A stretch of 43,129 nucleotides of DNA from Thermoanaerobaculales bacterium (GCA_024763555.1 JANTFG010000003.1:1-43129); one strand, 5' to 3'. Counted from the stretch's first letter, positions 17,786 to 25,359 are shown. Program-made: numbers and translations. Notes: generated by a model from the letters alone, not told the origin.

Positions 17786-18067
17786 ATGACTAGAATCCCG
17801 GAGATAGTCCCTGTTTCTGATCTTCGCCAGGAAGCTGCTGCCGTGCTCAAGAAACTACACGAAAGCAACGACCCTGTGGTTGTCACTCAACGCGGTCGGG
17901 CGGCGGCTGTAATCCTGAGCGTGGAAGAGTACGAGCGAAAGGAACGTGACCTGGAGATCCTACGGTTGTTGGCTCGGGGGGAAAAAGAGATCGCGAGTGG
18001 GCGAGGATTTGACCTGGACGACGTGATGTCGGAAGCGGCAGCATTATTGGCGGAATCAGACGAGTGA
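17786..18067 (+). CDS. Phd/YefM-family antitoxin
   Basis: VSDLRQEAAAVLKKLHESNDPVVVTQRGRAAAVILSVEEYE. Confidence 0.9.
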   Translation: MTRIPEIVPVSDLRQEAAAVLKKLHESNDPVVVTQRGRAAAVILSVEEYERKERDLEILRLLARGEKEIASGRGFDLDDVMSEAAALLAESDE

Positions 18068-18357
18068 AAGTACGTTTCACACCTGCGGCACGGCTCGAGT
18101 TCCTCGAAGCTATCGCTTACATTAGACGTGACAAACCTGGCGCGGCCTCGAAGTTCCAACGCAAGGCGCACGAAAAGTTGAAGCGGCTGTTGAGCTTTCC
18201 GGATTCTGGCAGGCGAATACCCGAATTCATCGATATCCCGTACCGCGAGCTGCTCGTCCATCCATATCGGTTCTTCTATCGAGTCCAAGGGGATGTCGTG
18301 TGGATTGTGGCGGTTTGGCATGACGCGCAGTTGGTCGATGAACCGCCAGGTTCATAA
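18064..18357 (+). CDS. RelE/ParE-family toxin
   Basis: VRFTPAARLEFLEAIAYIRRDKPGAASKFQRKAHEKL...YRVQGDVVWIVAVWHDAQ. Confidence 0.88.
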   Translation: MKVRFTPAARLEFLEAIAYIRRDKPGAASKFQRKAHEKLKRLLSFPDSGRRIPEFIDIPYRELLVHPYRFFYRVQGDVVWIVAVWHDAQLVDEPPGS

Positions 18358-18383
18358 AACTAGAAAACACAAGATATAACCTG

Positions 18384-18590
18384 CCGAATGACTATGGGTT
18401 GGTGTCGCGTGAAACCTCGACATCACCTGGTGTTGAACCAACCCGGAAAGGCCTCTTGGGGAATCAAAGAGAACTGAGCGAGCGGGTGCCACGATGCTCA
18501 CTCAACGTAGAACTTAATGGAAATCAATCTCAAGGAAACTCAAGCATGAAAAGCCTTTATAGCCTAACCGCGCGAATCGTTCATTAGGCC
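18384..18590 (+). repeat. attC core B + B leader with sORF 18546-18587 (MKSLYSLTARIVH*)
   Basis: GCCGAATGACTATGGGTTGGTGTCGCGTGAAACCTCGACATCACCTGGTGTTGAAC... Confidence 0.7.
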
Positions 18591-18609
18591 AATCCCTCCG
18601 CCCATCATC

Positions 18610-19017
18610 ATGAAGAAGCGACTCAGAAAGAAGAGACACCTTGGGGAGTTCCAGGAGATCGGCTTCGAGGTTTCGTTCACGTTCGAGCCGGGCGCTACCA
18701 TCGAGGAGGACAACGACTTGCTCTTTGCCTTCCTGGATTACGCAATCGAGGACAACGGCCTACTGTTTGGTGGCGGAGGCCGGGATGGGTCCTGGTCCGG
18801 AGTGGCATACGCGGACGGCCCTCCGGGCACCAGGACATCCCCCGAGCAGCGAGGGGCCGTACTCGAGTGGCTCAATCGTCATCCGCGCATGAAGACCATC
18901 CGGGCCGGGGAGTTCTTCGACCTATGGCACGATGAGCTGCCGTCGGACAGCGGCGCAGAGGTTGCTCCGGAGAATCGCAGCGCCGAGGTACAAAATGTTA
19001 ACGGCGGCCATTTCTAG
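18610..19017 (+). CDS. YggL family (DUF469) protein
   Basis: KKRLRKKRHLGEFQEIGFEVSFTF...DNGLLFGGGGRDGSWSG. Confidence 0.8.
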   Translation: MKKRLRKKRHLGEFQEIGFEVSFTFEPGATIEEDNDLLFAFLDYAIEDNGLLFGGGGRDGSWSGVAYADGPPGTRTSPEQRGAVLEWLNRHPRMKTIRAGEFFDLWHDELPSDSGAEVAPENRSAEVQNVNGGHF

Positions 19018-19045
19018 CGGTTTCGTGGCTTTAAGTCGCGATTCC

Positions 19046-19074
19046 TTGACTACAACGCAGTATGCGCGTATATT
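19046..19074 (+). promoter_or_regulatory. TA promoter TTGACT-17-TATATT
   Basis: Direct reading. Confidence 0.6.
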
Positions 19075-19095
19075 CTTTGTAGCTACGGAGGGTAA

Positions 19096-19338
19096 ATGAG
19101 AACCAACATTCGAAAATGGGGAAACAGCTTGGCCGTGAGAATCCCGAGGGCCTTTGCCTCCGATCTGGGTATTGATCAGAATGCCCCTGTCGAACTCTCT
19201 CTGGAGGACGGAGCGATGATATTGCGGCCCGCACTGGAAAACCCATACAAACTTGAAACTCTCCTGGACCAGGTGACCGATGAAAACATCCATTCGCTGG
19301 TCGACTGGGGTCGGCCTGCAGGCAAGGAAGCCCTGTGA
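19096..19338 (+). CDS. mazE: MazE-like AbrB-fold antitoxin
   Basis: MRTNIRKWGNSLAVRIPRAFASDLGI. Confidence 0.9.
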   Translation: MRTNIRKWGNSLAVRIPRAFASDLGIDQNAPVELSLEDGAMILRPALENPYKLETLLDQVTDENIHSLVDWGRPAGKEAL

Positions 19339-19667
19339 AATCCGCACCTAATCGAGGCGATTTCGTTTGGCTTAGCTTTGACCCACAAGCCGGCCACGAG
19401 CAGGCAGGCACCAGACCGGCTCTTGTCTTGTCTCCTCTGGCCTACAATCAACGCATCGGCCTGGCGCTCGTATGTACCATCACCAGCCAAGGAAAAGGTT
19501 ACCCTTTTGAAGTCAAGATTCCCGAAGGCTCTGACATCCATGGCTTTGTCCTTGCGGACCAACTCAAGAGCGTAGATTGGCGGGCAAGAGTTTTCCGGCC
19601 AGCTGGAACGGCACCTCATACCGTCGTAAAGGAAACGATCAAGAAATTTGCAACGCTCTTGCAGTAA
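19335..19667 (+). CDS. mazF: MazF toxin
   Basis: PNRGDFVWLSFDPQAGHEQAGTRPALVLSPLAYNQRIGLALVCTITSQGKGYPFEV. Confidence 0.93.
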   Translation: MKSAPNRGDFVWLSFDPQAGHEQAGTRPALVLSPLAYNQRIGLALVCTITSQGKGYPFEVKIPEGSDIHGFVLADQLKSVDWRARVFRPAGTAPHTVVKETIKKFATLLQ

Positions 19668-19709
19668 GCGGCTTCTCAAGAATTCGGTACCAAAGGTACG
19701 ATGACAAAT

Positions 19710-19948
19710 CCCGAGAGGGAAGCGATCCGCGATCTTATCCAGTTGTCGCCCGAAACCGGGCGGTCAGGCTGGGATCTGGATGTATAGGAAATAACTTCCG
19801 TGGATCCCTGTCCCAACTCTTGACCAATGCGCTCATACTCCTTGCCTCGAGCCCGTATACCAACTATTATTTCCTGCGAAATGAAAGGTGCGGAAACCCA
19901 AGTATGAAAAGCCTTTATAGCCTAAGTGCACGAATCACACATTGGGCC
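19710..19948 (+). promoter_or_regulatory. A-type module: TTGCCT(19842)-17-TATTAT(19865); sORF from 19904 with TAG>TGG, ending over the hicB start
   Basis: Homologous to other A modules. Confidence 0.7.
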
Positions 19949-19968
19949 AACGGAAAAAGGAGGAAGAA

Positions 19969-20187
19969 ATGAAAGCTGAATTTACGGCAATTATCGAGCC
20001 GGCCCCAGAGGGGGGGTATTGGGCAATATGCCCGGAAGTACCGGGAGCAAACGGACAGGGAGAAACGATAGAAGAAGCGAAGGACAACTTAAGAGAGGTC
20101 ATTGAACTAATCCTGGAGGATCGCAGGCAAGATATTCTTCGCGGATTACCTGAAGATGCAATTCGTGAGAAAGTTGAAGTTGCATGA
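19969..20187 (+). CDS. hicB: HicB-family antitoxin
   Basis: FTAIIEPAPEGGYWAICPEVPGANGQGETIEEAKDNLREVIELIL. Confidence 0.92.
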   Translation: MKAEFTAIIEPAPEGGYWAICPEVPGANGQGETIEEAKDNLREVIELILEDRRQDILRGLPEDAIREKVEVA

Positions 20188-20339
20188 AGCGCCGAGATTT
20201 GGAACGCAAACTTCGGATAGCCGGATGCTATATGAAAAGAGAAGGAGGGTCTCACTTCCTTTGGATCAATCCTAAAAATGGAGTCATCGAAGCGGTGCCT
20301 CGGCATAAGGAAATCCTGAAGAATATGAATGCCGAGTAA
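20184..20339 (+). CDS. hicA: HicA-family toxin (51 aa, absent from the ORF track)
   Basis: MKRRDLERKLRIAGCYMKREGGSHFLWINPKNGVIEAVPRHKEILKNMNAE*; ATGA overlap with hicB. Confidence 0.9.
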   Translation: MKRRDLERKLRIAGCYMKREGGSHFLWINPKNGVIEAVPRHKEILKNMNAE

Positions 20340-20342
20340 ATG

Positions 20343-20405
20343 GCCCAACGAACAAGGAGAGGTCGTGAGAGCGAAGCGATCCGTGATCTGATCCAATTAT
20401 TGAAC
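20343..20405 (+). repeat. attC core, family A
   Basis: GCCCAACGAACAAGGAGAGGTCGTGAGAGCGAAGCGATCCGTGATCTGATCCAATTATTGAAC. Confidence 0.75.
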
Positions 20406-20600
20406 GAGCCCGGGCGGTCTGGCTGGGGCCTGGATGTATAGGAAATAACTTCCGTGGATCCCTGTCCTGACTCATGACCAATGCGCTCATACTCCTTGCC
20501 TGGCGTCCGCATAGCAACTATGATTTCCTGCGAAATGAAAGGTACGGAAACTCAAGCATGAAAAGCAGTTAGGGTCAAATCTGGGTGAATAATGCGTGAG
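20406..20600 (+). promoter_or_regulatory. A-type leader: TTGCCT(20496)-17-TATGAT(20519); sORF truncated (MKSS*)
   Basis: Homologous to other A leaders. Confidence 0.7.
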
Positions 20601-20604
20601 GCTA

Positions 20605-20633
20605 TTGACGTTAAAGCGTCGAGACGTTATATT
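20605..20633 (+). promoter_or_regulatory. TA promoter TTGACG-17-TATATT
   Basis: Direct reading. Confidence 0.6.
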
Positions 20634-20639
20634 GTCTAC

Positions 20640-20870
20640 ATGACTGATACTCGTAGAGCCACCGTCTACTTTGATCCAGAGATTCACCGTGCGCTCAAAC
20701 TTAGGGCCGCCTCAATGGACAGGTCAATATCAGAAATGGTGAACGAAGCCGTGCGCGATTCTCTCTCCGAAGATGCTTACGACCTTGCAGTATTCGACGA
20801 GCGCGAAAATGAACCTGATATTGATTTCGAAGAGTACCTCAAGTCGTTGAAGCGCCGTGGCAAAATTTAA
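20640..20870 (+). CDS. RHH/CopG-like antitoxin
   Basis: TRRATVYFDPEIHRALKLRAASMDRSISEMVNEAVRDSL. Confidence 0.85.
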   Translation: MTDTRRATVYFDPEIHRALKLRAASMDRSISEMVNEAVRDSLSEDAYDLAVFDERENEPDIDFEEYLKSLKRRGKI

Positions 20871-21129
20871 GGTTCGCATCAAAGCCTCGGTCGCCAAGGA
20901 AATCGAGAGTATAGAACCCAAAAAGGTCCGAAGGCAGGTTACGTCTCGCATCGCTCAACTAGCTGATAATCCGCGCCCTCACGGCTGTGAAAAACTATCC
21001 GGAAAATCTAATCGATTTCGAATTCGGCAGGGCGTGTGGCGAATCTTGTACTCGATCCACGATCAAGAACTCATCGTCTTCGTTGTCAAAGTCGGGCACC
21101 GGAGTGAGGTCTACAAGAATCGCGCTTAA
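20857..21129 (+). CDS. RelE-family toxin
   Basis: FKVRIKASVAKEIESIEPKKVRRQVTSRIAQLADNPRPHGCEKLSGKSNRFRIRQGVWRILYSI. Confidence 0.92.
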   Translation: MAKFKVRIKASVAKEIESIEPKKVRRQVTSRIAQLADNPRPHGCEKLSGKSNRFRIRQGVWRILYSIHDQELIVFVVKVGHRSEVYKNRA

Positions 21130-21185
21130 TACACCGTTTCAGTGTTCTTCTTTCGTGGTTCAATCTCGAACCGATGCGCAACCCA

Positions 21186-21297
21186 TGAAACGGTGCCACG
21201 CCCTCACTCAAGGCAGAACTTGATGCAAAGGAACTCTAAGGAAACTCAAGCATGAAAAGCCTTTATAGCCAAACCGCGCGAATCATGAATTAGGCGG
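21186..21297 (+). repeat. B-type leader with sORF 21252-21293 (MKSLYSQTARIMN*)
   Basis: Homologous to other B leaders. Confidence 0.7.
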
Positions 21298-21314
21298 ATA
21301 ACTGGCAATCCGGT

Positions 21315-21731
21315 ATGAAAGACCTTTCCCTCATCGAACGAGTTGAGATCATGAATGGGTTCCTTGAGTCCGTTATTGGCGAACCGACAAAACTGAGCGA
21401 CATCCTCCGAAAACAGGGGCTAACACAGGACCAAATTCGCGAATTGACACGAAACGACCTTGATGTTGTGATCGATCGAATTGGTACGGCTGTTGTTGCT
21501 TACCTTTCAGAAGTCTTGTCAGACAATCACGCACTCGTTCTAAGTCATCGATTCTGTTTAGAAGGATGCTGCATTTTCACATTGGAGGAGATTGCCGAGA
21601 GTCTTGGATTATCAAGGCAACGCGTTCATCAACTCCAGAAAAAGGGGATTCAGCGACTGCGCAGTTCGAAACGTAGGGCCTCGATCCAGGAAGTTGTCTC
21701 AAACGCAGCGTTTAGCCTTCTGAACCACTGA
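21315..21731 (+). CDS. small sigma70-region-4-like protein
   Basis: CIFTLEEIAESLGLSRQRVHQLQKKGIQRLR. Confidence 0.7.
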   Translation: MKDLSLIERVEIMNGFLESVIGEPTKLSDILRKQGLTQDQIRELTRNDLDVVIDRIGTAVVAYLSEVLSDNHALVLSHRFCLEGCCIFTLEEIAESLGLSRQRVHQLQKKGIQRLRSSKRRASIQEVVSNAAFSLLNH

Positions 21732-21795
21732 CTATATGGGATATTCAGGCTTTTCCCGGTTTCGAGAATATTCTCTCGAAATCGAGAAAGTGAAG
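21724..21795. repeat. hairpin repeat, copy 1 (right end of array)
   Basis: ~90% identical to 28527-28599; imperfect long stem TTTCCCGGTTTCGAGA/TCTCGAAATCGAGAAA. Confidence 0.75.
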
Positions 21796-21858
21796 AAGTG
21801 GCGGCTCAGACAAGGCTGACAACGCCGGGCCGGAGCGTTCCTGCATTTCGGACCCGGC

Positions 21859-23010
21859 TCAGGGCAGGGCCATGCCCGGGACCACCTGCCCAAGGTACTC
21901 CTCAACGGGAATGCAGAGAATTCCGTCGATCTCGAGTCGTTCCCGCCCGCGATACAGCAGGCGAAGCCGGGCCTCGGGATAATCCTCCCTAAAGCTCTTC
22001 AGCGGCCGCAGATCCCTGCGACGAACAACCGCGGAATGCTTGACCTCGATTGCCGAGAAAACACTCGGGCCGTACACGATGAAATCGACCTCGGTCCCGG
22101 AAGGCGTTCGCCAGAAACTGAGACTGGCGGAAGGGCTGCCCAGATCGATCCACGCCTTCAGATGCTGTGCAACCAGACCCTCCAGTGCCGCCCCGGCGAT
22201 TTCCTCGCAGCGATCCAGCGGACCTGAAGGACGCACGGACCGAAAAACTCCACAGTCAAACCAGAAGAACTTCGGATGCGAGATCAGGCGGCGTTTCGCG
22301 CGCTTCGAAAACACGGGCATTCGCCAGGACAGCAGGAGATCTTCGAGGATCGAGATGTGGGCTTCGACCGTTTTCCGACTCACCTGGCATTCACGGGCGA
22401 CTTCAGAGGTATTGAGCACGGACGCCTGGGAAAAGCTCACGGCTTCGATAAAACGTGAAAATCCGGAAATATCCCGGACCATCCCTTCCCTCTGAACTTC
22501 CTCCCTGATATACAGAGCGACATAGGCCGCCAGGGTATCCGCCGGGTTTTTTGATCCCAATACAACCGGGAGCATCCCCAACTCCAGCGCATCGGGCAGG
22601 CTGAAATCCCCCCCGAGTTCCGCTGCGAGGAAGGGAGGCATCGAACGCAACACGGCCCTGCCGCCCAGGAGATCAACTCCCGCCCTCTTGAGTTTCCTCG
22701 AACTCGAACCCGTCAGCACCCAGCGCGGGCCTGATGGTGATTCGATCCACAGATGAACGACGTCGAGCAGGGCCGGCGCCTTCTGGACCTCGTCGATCAC
22801 AATGATTCCCGCCTCCGGATGCGCGGCGACAAGCTCCGACAGCCGCTCCGGACGGGCCAAGTATCGCCGCTCCACATCCGGTGCGAGAAGATCAATGAAG
22901 AGTGCGTCCGGAAAGACCTGCCTCAACCATGTCGACTTTCCCGTTCCCCGTGGACCGAAAAGGAAGAAGTCGAGGCTGGGATCCTTGAAAAATCGCCGTC
23001 GTATCGCCAT
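21859..23010 (-). CDS. AAA ATPase, DUF4143 C-terminal (AAA_14 family)
   Basis: FLFGPRGTGKSTWLRQVFPDALFIDLL...GIIVIDEVQKAPALLDVVHLWIE...WVLTGSSSRKLKR. Confidence 0.92.
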   Translation of the reverse strand: MAIRRRFFKDPSLDFFLFGPRGTGKSTWLRQVFPDALFIDLLAPDVERRYLARPERLSELVAAHPEAGIIVIDEVQKAPALLDVVHLWIESPSGPRWVLTGSSSRKLKRAGVDLLGGRAVLRSMPPFLAAELGGDFSLPDALELGMLPVVLGSKNPADTLAAYVALYIREEVQREGMVRDISGFSRFIEAVSFSQASVLNTSEVARECQVSRKTVEAHISILEDLLLSWRMPVFSKRAKRRLISHPKFFWFDCGVFRSVRPSGPLDRCEEIAGAALEGLVAQHLKAWIDLGSPSASLSFWRTPSGTEVDFIVYGPSVFSAIEVKHSAVVRRRDLRPLKSFREDYPEARLRLLYRGRERLEIDGILCIPVEEYLGQVVPGMALP

Positions 23011-23270
23011 ATTTGACTCATTTCCGGCAACTTTGTCGCCAGAAATCGTTATATCATGAAGAAAAACATCTGTCCAGCTCATGGAGGACGGCCAGGAGAA
23101 CAGAGTCTGTGCGTTCAGGATTGTCAGAGTTGTTTGACCTGACCCCGCTGCAGGAGGCGGGGAGAGACTGCGCTCCCCGGTGGGCGTGCCCTTCGCCAGA
23201 TGTGCGAGGCCGCGTTTCCCGGCACGGCACGCAACGTTGCCGTCACACCGCGCCATCCCTCCGGGTTTGG

Positions 23271-23635
23271 GTGCCACGTGTCACAGAGTTCACAAAGTTG
23301 CCCGGAGGCTGTTCGGGTGTCCATCGGAGAATCGAAGCGGTCGGGGTAGAGTTTGACGTACCTGTCATGGAATCGATGTCTGTTCGCGACCTTTGTAGTT
23401 TCCCGGTTCGGATACGAGACGAATGAAGCAGCGAAGCTATTGGGGAAAGCGTCAGGCTCGGTGAGCAGGTGGGTGTCAGATGGTCTACAAGCGCAACAAA
23501 CTGATGGTGGGTTCCGGAAAGTGCTCGACATATTGGCCGTCAGGTTTTCAGCTCAGTGTTCTGAAGCCGATGTGCTGCCGAATCAGCCACGGTAAGGTCA
23601 AACATTGTCAGCTTTGTGACACGTGGCACCTCAAG
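23271..23635. mobile_element. REP-like inverted sequences around a decayed RAYT-like transposase C-terminus
   Basis: GTGCCACGTGTCACAGAGTTCAC (23271) versus GTCAGCTTTGTGACACGTGGCACC (23607); fragment RFGYETNEAAKLLGKASGSVSRWVSDG. Confidence 0.5.
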
Positions 23636-23663
23636 GGGTCACAGGATGGATGCCGGGACCGCC

Positions 23664-25064
23664 TCAGTAGCTGTCGGCGATCAGTTCCCGCGCCTTGAGG
23701 CCCGTGGCAACCCGGTCGGGACAGTTCGTCGCACCGGCGATCGCAACCGGCTCGAAGCCCCGACTCTCCAGCGCAAGATCCAGGAGATCCTCCGCGGAGA
23801 GGGTCGGCCTCCCTGACCTTTCTCTGAGCGGAATCTCAATGCCGGAGACCCCGTCAAAGGCCCGGTAGACGACCTCGGTGCAGACCAGACGATCGGATCG
23901 GAAGAAATCAAAATCGAAGTTATAGGCCTTTCCTTCGTGTTCCAAAACCCGCGAAAGCGCCAGGGCAATCTCCTCTTCTTCAAGCTTCGGACGGATGATA
24001 GCCACGGCATCGACCGCCAGGGTCTGCTCCGGATCTCGGAAAAGCACGCCATCCTTGAGGGCCTCCAGAACCCGACGATTGCCGCTCCAGCGCCGGCGGC
24101 GCTCCGAATCGACCTCGATGTCGAGCCGCTCTCGATCCTCACAACTTCCGACGTACAGGGCGGCATGGGGCCAGTAACCCGGGAGAAAGAGATTCGTCAG
24201 GGCGTAATCATGTCGAGTAATCAGGACGTCTCCCGGCATCAGCAATTCCAGGATCTCCCTGCGGGCTTCGGGCGGGATCCCGGTTTCCATCCACGGGGCA
24301 TGAATATCCGAGATCAGACGGCCGGAATTCTCGAGAATCGCAAAGAGAGTCTGCTGGAGGCCCGAAGCGCCGCGCCTTCGGAAACTGTGAGAGAGGAATG
24401 AAAGGAGTCTCCCAAGATAACGGCGTCGACTGGGATCAAGGGAGGCCTCGAATTCTGAGAGGGAATTTACGAAGCGACCAACAAACTCGTCCTCCTTCAT
24501 GCCCTCGATGAGTGCCCGATGTCGTCTGCTGAAAAGCATGGCCTCACGCATCGCCTTTGCATGAGAGGGGTCGGTCAGGGATTCGAAAATCCTGGTGAAC
24601 TGCTTCCTGGGAATCCGGTGTCCGGAGCTGCCTTCATTGAGCTTCCGTTGAGCCGGGCTCCCGGTGGCCGCATCCTCGATGAGGTGCCGGTCCAGGCGGA
24701 CAATCAGGCAGGCCGCCGAATATCCGAGAACAAAGCAGCGCCACTCGAAGGTGCTGATGATACGGGAAACCTGAGCCTCGACCGGTTCTGAAAGTTCACG
24801 AAGAAGGTCCCAGAGTTCGCTGCGGATGGTCAGAAAACGGGCGAACCAGCTGAAGATCTCCTTCTCTTCGACCGGTCTGAAATGGCCGCGGTCCGGGACT
24901 CGGCCATTGAAGATGCAGGCGGGCGTTGCCTCGATCAGCCGGGGAACCGCCTCGGCCAGCGCCCCCAGTGCCCGGGCCGCTCCCAAAATATACTCATCCG
25001 AAAAGCAGCCCGGGGCCTCCGGAGGGTCTTCGCTACCTGGGGCTTTGTGTAGCCTCCTCGTCAT
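23664..25064 (-). CDS. YiiX/YebB-like (C92 papain-like) protein
   Basis: LMPGDVLITRHDYALTNLFLPGYWPHAALYVG...YNFDFDFFRSDRLVCTEVVYRAF. Confidence 0.85.
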   Translation of the reverse strand: MTRRLHKAPGSEDPPEAPGCFSDEYILGAARALGALAEAVPRLIEATPACIFNGRVPDRGHFRPVEEKEIFSWFARFLTIRSELWDLLRELSEPVEAQVSRIISTFEWRCFVLGYSAACLIVRLDRHLIEDAATGSPAQRKLNEGSSGHRIPRKQFTRIFESLTDPSHAKAMREAMLFSRRHRALIEGMKEDEFVGRFVNSLSEFEASLDPSRRRYLGRLLSFLSHSFRRRGASGLQQTLFAILENSGRLISDIHAPWMETGIPPEARREILELLMPGDVLITRHDYALTNLFLPGYWPHAALYVGSCEDRERLDIEVDSERRRRWSGNRRVLEALKDGVLFRDPEQTLAVDAVAIIRPKLEEEEIALALSRVLEHEGKAYNFDFDFFRSDRLVCTEVVYRAFDGVSGIEIPLRERSGRPTLSAEDLLDLALESRGFEPVAIAGATNCPDRVATGLKARELIADSY

Positions 25065-25068
25065 ACCC

Positions 25069-25359
25069 CTATTGTAGGGCGAACCTGGAAGCGCAGCCGG
25101 TTTCGATCTCGCTCCTGCGGATTTGAGGTGGCACCTTCCGCTGAGCGCAACGCCCTCCCTCGTGGATGGCGCAGGCGACCATTTCGTTCATGACCGCGCC
25201 CGCCTCCCCATCCCAGCTGAAAGTCGGACAGGCGTTGTTAACCTGCGCCATGCGGTCGATCGCGCCGGGGGAGACGGTCTCGGTGGCGATGCTTGGCGTC
25301 GCTACGAGCCACAGCAGGACGATCGCGAGGAATGCTGTGAGAGATTGTGCGTTTTTCAT
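25069..25359 (-). pseudogene. truncated paralog of the 25561-27798 secreted protein N-terminus
   Basis: TETVSPGAIDRMAQVNNACPTFSWDGEAGA versus TEGVSPGAVDHVAQLNNPCPTFSWTSVEGA. Confidence 0.6.

Larger units (their letters stand above)
700..21730 (+). mobile_element. integron gene-cassette array (integrase-less, sedentary-chromosomal-integron-like)
   Basis: Over 20 recurrent attC-like sites between small co-oriented ORFs, matched cassette-end cores, TA richness, divergent intI remnant at the left end. Confidence 0.85.

Noticed and set aside
715-21297. Interpreting the repeats as a CRISPR array
   Set aside because: Units are 60-260 bp at 0.3-1.4 kb spacing with ORFs between them, and fold as attC
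22036-22495. Plus-strand ORFs within 22.0-23.0 kb
   Set aside because: Antisense to the well-supported DUF4143 ATPase
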